Positions 15,157-21,803 of a stretch of DNA of 24,139 nucleotides are shown piece after piece. Position 1 is the stretch's first letter; each line of letters begins with the position of its first letter. Below the pieces are notes generated by a model. That model made no database searches and was not told the DNA's origin. It worked only from the letters and a program-made list of their open reading frames with translations. This DNA comes from CAYVAR01 sp964449675 (GTDB lineage Bacteria; Patescibacteriota; Microgenomatia; UBA10105; UBA927). Where the stretch lies: NCBI GenBank assembly GCA_964449675.1, contig CAYVAR010000020.1:1-24139 (forward strand), given 5' to 3'. Made by a program: the position numbers and the translations under genes.

Positions 15157-15849
15157 ATGGGCATCACCGCACATACGAATAGGAGGGTTCGTCTAGGCAC
15201 GAAAGCCAAGAATACGAAACCACAGTCTCCTTATTCGAAGATCGATTGGGAGAAGGTGGCGGTTCTCTTTGCACGCACGAAACCGAAAGAAATGAGCGAA
15301 GGGAAGTTCCCCGACGCAAAAGAGCTACTTAGTTTTCTTGCCGTGGCCGGGGCGGTAGGCCTTGTCTTTGCTTTTCCGCCAGCTATCACGGGAGTGGCGG
15401 CGCTCGTTCAACTGGGAAAGCGCTCCTATCAGCCGTGGGGTGTTCGGCGCGCGCTGGAAAGATTTGCCCGCCAAAAGTACGTTACCATTAAAGAGCATGG
15501 TGACGGTCGTACAACGGTCACGATTACCAAGCACGGCATGACGCGAGCCCTCACGTACGAACTCAATGCGTTGCAGCTTAATAAACCAAAGCGATGGGAC
15601 AGGAAATGGCGCGTCGTTATCTTTGACATCCCCGAGAAGTATAAAGATCTCCGGGATCTATTTCGCATGCGCCTTTGTCAGCTTGGCTTGTTTCAACTTC
15701 AGGAGAGCGTATACGTGTCGCCGTATCCCTGCTTTGATGAAGTAGAATTCTTACGCGAGCTGTACGGTATTTCCTTTACGGTACGATATCTTCTGGTGGA
15801 GCGAGTAGAAGACGATGCCTCGCTTCGAACACATTTCCATCTTTCTTGA
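15157..15849 (+). CDS. PaaX-like transcriptional regulator with Cas2-like C-terminal domain
   Basis: A 230-residue protein. The N-terminus is basic, followed by a hydrophobic stretch (about 55-85, LAVAGAVGLVFAFPPAITGV), then a winged-helix region (about 95-140, ERFARQKYVTIKEHGDGRTT), then a ferredoxin-like domain (about 145-230) starting KWRVVIFDIPEKYKDLRD and including ESVYVSPYPCFDEVEFL, the pattern of PaaX C-terminal domains related in fold to Cas2. Classical PaaX is a soluble repressor; the hydrophobic segment is unusual and may tether this one to the membrane. ATG 15157 begins eight bases after the -10 box. The gene is bracketed by two copies of one palindrome. It is not a CRISPR cas2: there is no array or other cas gene. 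Confidence 0.72.
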   Translation: MGITAHTNRRVRLGTKAKNTKPQSPYSKIDWEKVAVLFARTKPKEMSEGKFPDAKELLSFLAVAGAVGLVFAFPPAITGVAALVQLGKRSYQPWGVRRALERFARQKYVTIKEHGDGRTTVTITKHGMTRALTYELNALQLNKPKRWDRKWRVVIFDIPEKYKDLRDLFRMRLCQLGLFQLQESVYVSPYPCFDEVEFLRELYGISFTVRYLLVERVEDDASLRTHFHLS

Positions 15850-15850
15850 T

Positions 15851-15888
15851 CATTGACAAAGTCCCGCGGCCGCGGGACTTTGTCAATG
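15851..15888. repeat. Perfect 38-bp palindrome after the PaaX-like gene
   Basis: The left half CATTGACAAAGTCCCGCGG (15851-15869) is the exact reverse complement of 15870-15888. It begins one base after the TGA stop at 15847-15849. It is the perfect version of the promoter palindrome at 15119-15154. It could act as a second operator or as a strong hairpin that protects or ends the transcript. Confidence 0.85.
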
Positions 15889-16340
15889 GGTGAATCTTGG
15901 GAGGTGAGGAGGACTTCGGTGAGTTTAACCAAACACCAGAAAGTGCCAGAAAGCTGGCGGGAATGGTCCTTGGGATAATTTCTTATCATCCATAGACTTT
16001 TTGCTTGATCTATTGGCAGATGTCTTCGAGGAGTCATCGTTTCCTGTTATGTGGTGGATGGGACAAGTGAGGCTTAAGCATCAAATAGAGTGGCTTTGGA
16101 TATGTATTCTGACTACTGTAATAGCCTTAATCATTAATAAAACTTATTTCTTGAGAAATGTAATCCATCTTTGCTTATTAAGACAAGCTATAACTCAAAA
16201 CAAGCCACCGTTATTGGCATTTAAACTACAAGCATCAAGTGGGAATGAAAGTACATACAATAAGGAATCCGTCGATCAGTGGATAACGATTGGATCACGT
16301 ATCAGATACCATGTATCAAGAATCTAGAGGAGAAAGCATG
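15889..16340. other. Gene-poor stretch, possible decayed sequence
   Basis: No reading frame is convincing. A plus-strand frame at 16001-16327 has one hydrophobic stretch (about IEWLWICILTTVIALII) but only a TTG start or a late ATG at 16049, no ribosome-binding site and no family resemblance. A short plus-strand frame ends in WREWSLG at about 15979. Either may be a gene fragment. No rRNA, tRNA or CRISPR features are visible. Confidence 0.35.
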
Positions 16341-16371
16341 TTGCCCTTTACCAATGAGTGTCTTAGACTAT
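16341..16371 (+). promoter_or_regulatory. Leaderless promoter matching the one at 15012
   Basis: TTGCCC (16341-16346), 19 bases, GACTAT (16366-16371), then TTCTAT and the ATG at 16378. The last 15 bases differ from the promoter at 15012-15003 at only two positions. This similarity is the main reason for choosing the 16378 start. Confidence 0.5.
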
Positions 16372-16377
16372 TTCTAT

Positions 16378-16686
16378 ATGCCCGAATCGTTTGATCCCAT
16401 TGAATTTTTAGAGCTATCCGCATTATCAGATGCGCAAAAAGAGCACCTACGCCCAGAACTTTATAAAGACATGGCACAATTCCTGCTGGAACAATTTATC
16501 GCGACGCTCAGCGATGAACAATTGCAGGAAGTGGAACATCTTTTGCCAAACATAAAAAATTATGATGATGTCATAGAACTGATCCGAAAATATAATCGCA
16601 ATTTTGAATCACTAAAAATTATGTATCTCAAAAAATATAAAAAAGAATTTCGTCTTCAAAAATTTACTGCTATCTTAGGTACTTGA
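16378..16686 (+). CDS. Small helical protein (DUF5663-like), partner of the HExxH protease gene
   Basis: A 102-residue protein starting MPESFDPIEFLELSALSDAQ. Helical segments such as MAQFLLEQFIATLSDEQLQEVEHLL fit the DUF5663-type pattern seen in the gene before the giant gene, though pairwise identity is low. The frame stays open upstream to 16279, with another ATG at 16354. A GAGGAG at 16327-16332 is out of register with both and instead precedes an out-of-frame ATG at 16337. The 16378 start has a -10 box six bases upstream. It ends 11 bases before the ATG of the next gene and is almost certainly co-transcribed with it. Function unknown. Confidence 0.6.
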   Translation: MPESFDPIEFLELSALSDAQKEHLRPELYKDMAQFLLEQFIATLSDEQLQEVEHLLPNIKNYDDVIELIRKYNRNFESLKIMYLKKYKKEFRLQKFTAILGT

Positions 16687-16697
16687 CTCATAGCGCT

Positions 16698-18332
16698 ATG
16701 GGAGAATGGCGATTTCATGTCGGTCGGGGATCTTCTTATCACGAATCTCCGTTAGCACGTGTAGAAAACTTTGTTTCTAATTTGAGTTCTTCCCTTTTAT
16801 ACGGTGCCGGACAAGGAGCAGAGAGTCTCAAGCGGTTTGTAGGCATCGAGACGCGATCCTATGGGTATGGGAGGCCACGACATGAAATCGATTGGCGAAG
16901 GACAGCTGTCGTAACTGGTCTTTTAGCAGCGCTTGGTGGCGGAGCTGTAGGTGGAGCAAAAATTGCAGGGCCGCTGGTCACGGAAGCTTTCGCTCGCTTT
17001 GTGACGCCTACTGTTCAAGCCGTGGGACCAGACGAGCGAGGTGATCAACCTAATGATGTTACGCCAGATGTCGGTACAGCAGCCACGGCAGCGCCGCGCG
17101 TAGTAGTTCCAACCGAGTCACTTCCTCCCGGCTATGACCGTTATAACGCAGGCAATGGGGTTGTAGTAGTTCAAAAAGATGGCGTACCCGTATGGATAAC
17201 ACTTCCCGATGGCCGAAAGATACCGATTGATCCGACGGTCGTGATGCAGGCACGCGCTTCTGGCGAGCCGGAGGTCGTCGATGTCGTTTCATTAGGTTTA
17301 AGCGATCCTTATCGTCCGTTGCCACCTGCTCCGTCGCAAAAAAAACCGGAAACGAAGGAGTTACCTGCGGATGTCCTTTCTGAAGAAGCGCTTACTGCAC
17401 GCGGGATACGTATTATCCAGTCTGATCAAACCCAACTTTTTATTAGGGATGGTGCATTTAAAAAAGGAGAGCTTCTTGCTGATTTTAACGGATCAGGGAG
17501 AAAACTTACCATCGTTCTTGTGGATGGGCCAGTCGTATCCAGTGCGTACATGGTTGACTCTAAGTATGACAGTGTACGAGGATACTTATCTAGTCTGGAT
17601 GCTCAGATTGAAGTGTATCGTAGCGAGAAAGTTTCGATGCTCAATCAAGCTTTGGAAGAAGCCCGCAAGAAACTTGCTGATTCTGTTGCGCAAGGTGACA
17701 GTGAACATGCGGATTTCTTGCGCGAGGTCATTGGATCGTACAAAACAAGTATATTTCGATACACGCGTACGGCGAGCGTGTCTGAGATTGCTCAAGAAAT
17801 GGAGAGTCGAAATAACGAAAAAGGAGGATTATACGCTCCACCGAGAGCCGATGGAACGGCGGTTATTTTTCTTGCTGTTGGGACGTCGAAGAATGCAGAA
17901 ACGCTTGATATATTGGTTGATAGCGAAGGGCGTATCTCCGTCTATCAAAGTACGTCGTTATCGGGTCAAGACGAGCGGCCCGAGGCTAGTGATACGCATC
18001 CAGCGCCTGAGGATTTTGTATGGGATCCGGACGCATCTGCCGATGATCCTAGTTCGTACCCATATCGTATGCAAACTCCAGGTCAGGGTCTTCGCCATGA
18101 ATTTTTCCATGACCAATTAATAGAAGTGGGAGGAAGAAATGGGAATCCTAACTGGAGTGAATATGATACGGATATGGCTGCGATGCAATCGATAAGACAG
18201 GCACATGTTCGATGGGTAAATTCTGGGTTTACAGACAATACAGGATACTCGTTTGTGTTTTCTCTTCCTGGAGGTGGATTTATTTTGACAAAAGAGGACG
18301 TGCCAAGCACAGATAAGACATTTGGATTATAA
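16698..18332 (+). CDS. Predicted membrane-anchored HExxH zinc metalloprotease
   Basis: A 544-residue protein. The N-terminal 65 residues are polar and probably cytoplasmic. One Gly/Ala-rich membrane segment lies near 72-95 (TAVVTGLLAALGGGAVGGA), followed by a low-complexity Pro/Asp linker, a mixed alpha/beta region with a likely coiled coil (about 310-350, MLNQALEEARKKLADSV), and a C-terminal domain with HEFFH at 467-471. SEYDTDMAA lies downstream and could supply the third zinc ligand. HEFFH followed by an acidic ligand is the gluzincin-like pattern, but I cannot assign a MEROPS family. The catalytic domain should face outward. ATG 16698 is chosen over an in-frame TTG at 16683 that overlaps the upstream stop. 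The preceding small helical gene mirrors the giant-gene arrangement. Confidence 0.68.
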   Translation: MGEWRFHVGRGSSYHESPLARVENFVSNLSSSLLYGAGQGAESLKRFVGIETRSYGYGRPRHEIDWRRTAVVTGLLAALGGGAVGGAKIAGPLVTEAFARFVTPTVQAVGPDERGDQPNDVTPDVGTAATAAPRVVVPTESLPPGYDRYNAGNGVVVVQKDGVPVWITLPDGRKIPIDPTVVMQARASGEPEVVDVVSLGLSDPYRPLPPAPSQKKPETKELPADVLSEEALTARGIRIIQSDQTQLFIRDGAFKKGELLADFNGSGRKLTIVLVDGPVVSSAYMVDSKYDSVRGYLSSLDAQIEVYRSEKVSMLNQALEEARKKLADSVAQGDSEHADFLREVIGSYKTSIFRYTRTASVSEIAQEMESRNNEKGGLYAPPRADGTAVIFLAVGTSKNAETLDILVDSEGRISVYQSTSLSGQDERPEASDTHPAPEDFVWDPDASADDPSSYPYRMQTPGQGLRHEFFHDQLIEVGGRNGNPNWSEYDTDMAAMQSIRQAHVRWVNSGFTDNTGYSFVFSLPGGGFILTKEDVPSTDKTFGL

Positions 18333-18341
18333 TAACAGGCT

Positions 18342-18666
18342 ATGACTGAAGCATTACGGGGACTCATCGGACCAAACGTCTATGATACGCTTACGCGGGG
18401 CCTTCAGGTTTGGTATGGCGATTGGTTGGAATATAAAAAAAATTCCCGGACATCGATCTGATTGGCTCATGATAAAGCCAGAAGGGGTTGGCAAGCTTAG
18501 TGGATGGACCGAAGCTGAACTCGATGCGCTTTCCGGCATCGGTCCCGCGAAAGCCGGCACCATATATGAGGCTCTGCAACAACTAAAACAATCAGAAGAT
18601 TTATTAACAGGTGAAAATATTGACACCCAATCTCCGCCAGGAGATTCGTTGTACCTTCCTGAATAA
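18342..18666 (+). pseudogene. Helix-hairpin-helix protein gene, frameshifted at A8
   Basis: ATG 18342 opens MTEALRGLIGPNVYDTL...GDWLEYKK, then terminates at 18459-18461. Deleting one A from the run of eight at 18435-18442 joins it seamlessly to IPGHRSDWLMIKPEGVGKL and LDALSGIGPAKAGTIYEAL, giving about 107 residues. The LSGIGPAKAGTIYEAL segment is a helix-hairpin-helix, a nonspecific DNA-binding motif. It lies 9 bases after the protease gene. It may be a recent pseudogene, a case of transcriptional slippage on A8, or a sequencing error. Both parts look well conserved as protein, which favours slippage, error or very recent decay. Confidence 0.65.
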
Positions 18667-18739
18667 AAATGTACAAAACGAGGTACAAGATCGGGCCTTA
18701 TAGCTTGAAAAACTTAATTTGGTGAATAGAATAGATAAG

Positions 18740-19419
18740 ATGGCAGAAGTACCGATAGATCATGGAGAGGCGGTGCGACGGGCAGAGGTACGAAACAAGT
18801 ATCTCGTTCCATTGTATGTGACATGGACAAGATCGTAAGCTCGTCGAATACGGATCGTCTACCTGGGGTCAAGGTGCATACTCCAACGCAGACTGGTATA
18901 TCCAGCAAGCATTACACACTCAAAGATTTCAACGTAATATCGGATTCGGTCCGCAAGTTGTTGTGGAGAGATTAGTAGAACTTCTACATGACGAGCCCTG
19001 GCAGGTTAATCCCCATTGGGATGTTTTGATAACAAACAGCGATCTTACTGGGATTCAAAAGGACGGCAGTTATTTAAATTTTTGTTTTTGGATCAACTTT
19101 AAAAGGACTCGCTTCTATTCAGTCAACTCGTCGGTTAGTGGAATCTATGCCTGCCGGTTTACTAAGACAGGAAATGATTCGTAGACTGCTTCGACACGAG
19201 GTCGGGCATATGTTCGGACTAGTAGGGAGAAAAGAAAGAGTAATTCAGAAGTTAGGCCTCCACTGTACAAATGTGTGTACTATGCGACAGGGAATGAGTT
19301 TGTCAGAGTGGAAAGAACTTACCCAGGAAGAGCTTAGGAGGGGTATTCATTTTTGTGCAGATTGCAGTCGGGAATTAGCCCAGTATAGGACACGTTTTAA
19401 GAAGTTACCTCCTGGTTAA
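18740..19419 (+). pseudogene. Archaemetzincin-like (M54) metalloprotease, two frameshifts
   Basis: Three frames must be joined. The first (18740-18838, MAEVPIDHGEAVRRAE...LYVTW) stops at TAA 18836. The second runs from about 18831 through RKLVEYGSSTWGQGAYSNAD and WDVLITNSDLTG to LNFCF. Dropping one T from the run at 19085-19089 continues into GSTLKGLASIQSTRRL. The third frame holds HEVGHMFGL (19195 onward), HCTNVCTM and FCADC, which is the archaemetzincin HExxHxxG...HC-x4-CxM...CxxC signature with extra residues between the second and third histidines. NFCFGSTLKGLAS also matches the family's NxVFG region. All catalytic and metal-binding residues survive, so the breaks are recent or are errors in the sequence. 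Confidence 0.72.
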
Positions 19420-19452
19420 ACTGATTTGTCTTTGGTACTATAGAGACCTTCT

Positions 19453-20841
19453 ATGAAAAATAGTTTGCCTTATGAGCGAATAGTTCTGCCGAATGGTGTG
19501 CGGCTTCTCCTTATCGACGTTCCAGGGGTCAATAGTGTCGCAACGTGTGTGATGGTGGGGGTGGGGAGCCGGTATGAGACGAAAGCAATCAATGGGGTAA
19601 GCCACTTTCTTGAGCATATGGTCTTTAAGGGGACGAAGAAGTACCCGACGACGGAGGATGTCAATACGATTGAGCGCCAAGGAGGGCTTCAAAACGCCTA
19701 TACAGATATTGATATTACCAACTATCACAACAAAGTCCTTAGCACTGACTGGTCCTTAGCGCTAGAGATAAACAAAGAGCTTGCCCTAAAGCCTTTACTT
19801 GAAGAAAAATACATTGAAAAAGAGCGAAACGTCATCCTTGAAGAAATGAAGCGATATGAAGATGAACCGGCAGCCAAAGTCGAGGAGACGTTTCACACCA
19901 TGATGTATCCGGGGACGAAGCTTGGGATGAGGATTATCGGTGAAGAGGATTCGCTTAATGCAGCTAATGCGCAAACACTTCGTAGCTATCACGACGCGTG
20001 GTACAGACAGGAGAGGATGGTGGTGGTAGTTGCAGGACAACTCAAAACTCAAAACTCAAAACTCAAAAGTACATCTCAAAATTCAAAAGTTAAAGAAAAA
20101 GTCCAAGAGTGGTTTGGAGAGCGCTCGTTGTCATCCTCGGGCTTGACCCGAGGATCCAGGTCAATACAAAAACTGGATTCCGGCTCGGAGGCCGGAATGA
20201 CAGATCCTAATAAAGATGGTTTAGAGACTGTTCAGGACCACCAGGATCGACCTCATTTACAGGTGGTGACCAAGCCTGATGCGCAACAGGCTCACCTCGT
20301 CATTGGACTTCGGACATTTTCCAGAGCAAGCGAAGACCGCTTTGCGTGGAATGTCTTTAATCTCCTTATGGGAATTTCCTTTACCTCCCGACTTTTTAAA
20401 GAAATCCGCGAAAAGCGGGGGCTTTGTTACCATATTCGTAGTAGTTCAAATAATTGGGCAGATGTGGGCAATTGGAGTATTTATGCAGGGGTAGGGACAG
20501 CGCAAGTGCCAGAAGCAACACGAGCAATACTGGCAGAACTGACCAAAGCAGTTGAAAAGGGAATAGGGGAAGATGAAATTGCTGTTTCTAAAAAGCGCTT
20601 AAAGACAATTCTTTCCTTTAAAAGTGAGGATCCGGAGTTTTTTACGGAATATTATGGACGTCAGGAACTGTTTGGCGAACCGCTTATGACTTTGGATGAC
20701 TATATCAAAAAGATAGAAAGTGTGACAAAAGCGGACATTGACGCATTATTAAAAAAATACTTCGTGACAAGCAACCTCAACATGGCGCTTGTGTGGAATA
20801 AGAAGAGAGATGAGAAGCTGGGACAGCTTCTCCATCTCTGA
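19453..20841 (+). CDS. M16-family zinc peptidase with repeat insertions in the reading frame
   Basis: A 462-residue peptidase of the pitrilysin/processing-peptidase family. HFLEH (H51, E54, H55) is the inverted zinc motif, with a downstream glutamate in NVILEEMKRYEDEPAAKVEE. The second half includes the family's RLFKEIREKRGLCYHI region. At about residues 196-250 the normal linker is replaced by low-complexity residues (LKTQNSKLKSTSQNSKVKEK), encoded by CTCAAAA repeats, and by SSLSSSGLTRGSRSI...EAGMTD, encoded by a 74-bp palindromic repeat. The frame is kept and the insert falls between the two domains, so the enzyme is likely active. A TACTAT box (19436-19441) lies 11 bases before the ATG. 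S23 cassette 3 begins at its stop codon. Confidence 0.9.
   Translation: MKNSLPYERIVLPNGVRLLLIDVPGVNSVATCVMVGVGSRYETKAINGVSHFLEHMVFKGTKKYPTTEDVNTIERQGGLQNAYTDIDITNYHNKVLSTDWSLALEINKELALKPLLEEKYIEKERNVILEEMKRYEDEPAAKVEETFHTMMYPGTKLGMRIIGEEDSLNAANAQTLRSYHDAWYRQERMVVVVAGQLKTQNSKLKSTSQNSKVKEKVQEWFGERSLSSSGLTRGSRSIQKLDSGSEAGMTDPNKDGLETVQDHQDRPHLQVVTKPDAQQAHLVIGLRTFSRASEDRFAWNVFNLLMGISFTSRLFKEIREKRGLCYHIRSSSNNWADVGNWSIYAGVGTAQVPEATRAILAELTKAVEKGIGEDEIAVSKKRLKTILSFKSEDPEFFTEYYGRQELFGEPLMTLDDYIKKIESVTKADIDALLKKYFVTSNLNMALVWNKKRDEKLGQLLHL
20038..20098 (+). repeat. CTCAAAA array inside the M16 gene
   Basis: Four consecutive AACTCAAA-type units, then degenerate copies, read in frame. It has the same unit and orientation as the left arm of S23 cassette 3, which lies 740 bases downstream, but no S23 gene is attached here. 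It is a solo arm or a remnant. Confidence 0.7.
20129..20202 (+). repeat. RPE-like palindromic element inserted in the M16 coding frame
   Basis: The ends TGTCAT (20129-20134) and ATGACA (20197-20202) are inverted. Internal hairpins are CCTCGGG/CCCGAGG and CCGGC/GCCGG. This sequence type (GTCATCCTCGGGCTTGACCC) is a widespread intergenic repeat in bacteria, and in Rickettsia related palindromic elements are known to sit inside genes. Here it encodes about 25 residues and leaves the frame open. Confidence 0.75.
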
Positions 20842-21312
20842 AACTCAAAACTCAAATGTCAAAGCTCAAAACTGTAGCTCAAAACGTAAAGCTATGACAA
20901 TGCAACAAGTAAATCTCAAGATTGATCTGCGGCACAGAAGTTATCACTTTTCGATTCGCATCATTCAGTTCATTAATCTGCTCCCCAATAAACGTGTCTT
21001 TTGGATTATCGCTGATCAGTTATTGCGGTGCGCGTGCTCGATCGGCGCAAATATCATCGAAGCGAAATCTTCAAGTTCCCGCAAGGATTTTATCCGTTTT
21101 TACGAGATTGCACTCAAATCTGCCAATGAAACCAAGTACTGGCTGGGGTTGTTGCGCGATGCAACGGATGCGGACAAAAAGACCGTTGGCGAGCTTTTTG
21201 GTGAAGTTGAGGAAATCTCGCGGATGCTGGGATCAAGTATCATAACACTCAAGAATAAACGGTTTTGAGTTTTAAGTTACCGTTTTGACATTTGAGTTTT
21301 GCGTTTTGAGTT
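20841..21312 (+). mobile_element. S23 cassette 3, CTCAAA-type inverted arms
   Basis: It begins at the last base of the M16 stop codon and ends 15 bases before ndk. ACTCAAATGTCAAA is at 20850-20863 with its exact reverse complement at 21284-21297. Further CTCAAAAC units surround both. The same 14-base word is in both arms of cassette 2. The right arm supplies TTGAGT at 21292-21297, which could serve as a -35 for ndk (18 bases, then TATCAT at 21316-21321). Confidence 0.65.
20894..21268 (+). CDS. S23 / four-helix-bundle protein (cassette 3)
   Basis: A 124-residue S23-family protein starting MTMQQVNLKIDLRHRS. It shares long identical blocks with the cassette 2 protein (WIIADQLLR, SIGANIIEAKSSSSR, FYEIALKSANET, MLGSS), so the two are close relatives. 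The start is taken at ATG 20894, the first ATG after the repeat arm. The frame extends upstream to 20789 through the arm and into the end of the M16 gene, but those codons are repeat-derived. It ends at the TGA inside the first TTTTGAG unit of the right arm. It sits between M16 and ndk on the same strand and is probably co-transcribed with M16. Confidence 0.87.
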   Translation: MTMQQVNLKIDLRHRSYHFSIRIIQFINLLPNKRVFWIIADQLLRCACSIGANIIEAKSSSSRKDFIRFYEIALKSANETKYWLGLLRDATDADKKTVGELFGEVEEISRMLGSSIITLKNKRF

Positions 21313-21327
21313 TGATATCATATCAGT

Positions 21328-21750
21328 ATGGTAGAGCAGACAGTCGTTCTAATTAAGCCGGATGGATTTACGAAAAAGATTGTGGGGCAGATTGTCGATC
21401 GGTTTGAGCGGGCGGGCTTAACTATAGTCGGACTCAAGCAAGTTCGCCTTGATCAGAAACTTCTTGAGGTCTGGTATGCGCATCACAAAGATAAACCTTT
21501 TTTCCCTGATATTGTGCGGCAAATGACATTGACTCCAGTGATAGCTATTGTACTAGAGGGAGACAGTGCGATACATAAAGTTTTTGAAATCTGTGGTCCG
21601 ACAGATCCGACTGAAGCTGCTAAAGGAACCATCCGGGGAGACTTTGGCGAAAGTAAACCACTTAACGTAGTCCACCGCTCTGATAGTACTGCGGCTGCAC
21701 AAAAAGAAATCAAGTTTCTTTTCACCCCGCAGGAATTGTTTGGAGAGTAG
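21328..21750 (+). CDS. ndk: Nucleoside-diphosphate kinase
   Basis: A 140-residue enzyme of normal family length. It transfers phosphate from ATP to other (d)NDPs through a phosphohistidine. The start MVEQTVVLIKPDGFTKK matches the conserved N-terminus, GPTDPTEAAKGTIRGDFG is the family's nucleotide-binding region, and the active-site histidine is in NVVHRSDS. It ends ...FLFTPQELFGE. S23 cassette 3 lies just upstream and cassette 4 starts at its stop codon. A TATCAT box is six bases before the ATG, so it may be leaderless, with a -35 contributed by the cassette 3 arm. A second, diverged copy of its last 16 codons is present at 22692-22742. Confidence 0.95.
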   Translation: MVEQTVVLIKPDGFTKKIVGQIVDRFERAGLTIVGLKQVRLDQKLLEVWYAHHKDKPFFPDIVRQMTLTPVIAIVLEGDSAIHKVFEICGPTDPTEAAKGTIRGDFGESKPLNVVHRSDSTAAAQKEIKFLFTPQELFGE

Positions 21751-21803
21751 AGGATTTTAGAGGAATTTAAAGGACTTTAAGGGAGGTTAGAGGAGTTTAA
21801 AAA

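Noticed and set aside
15157..15849. Cas2-like domain suggesting a CRISPR locus
   Set aside because: The domain is the PaaX C-terminal type. There is no repeat-spacer array and no other cas gene; the flanking palindromes occur only once on each side.
16001..16327. 108-residue plus-strand frame before the small helical gene
   Set aside because: It needs a TTG or late ATG start, has no ribosome-binding site or promoter and resembles no family. It is kept only as a note in the gene-poor stretch.
14233..21268. S23/Avd-like four-helix-bundle genes as part of a diversity-generating retroelement
   Set aside because: Avd shares the fold, but there is no reverse transcriptase and no template/variable repeat pair in the window.
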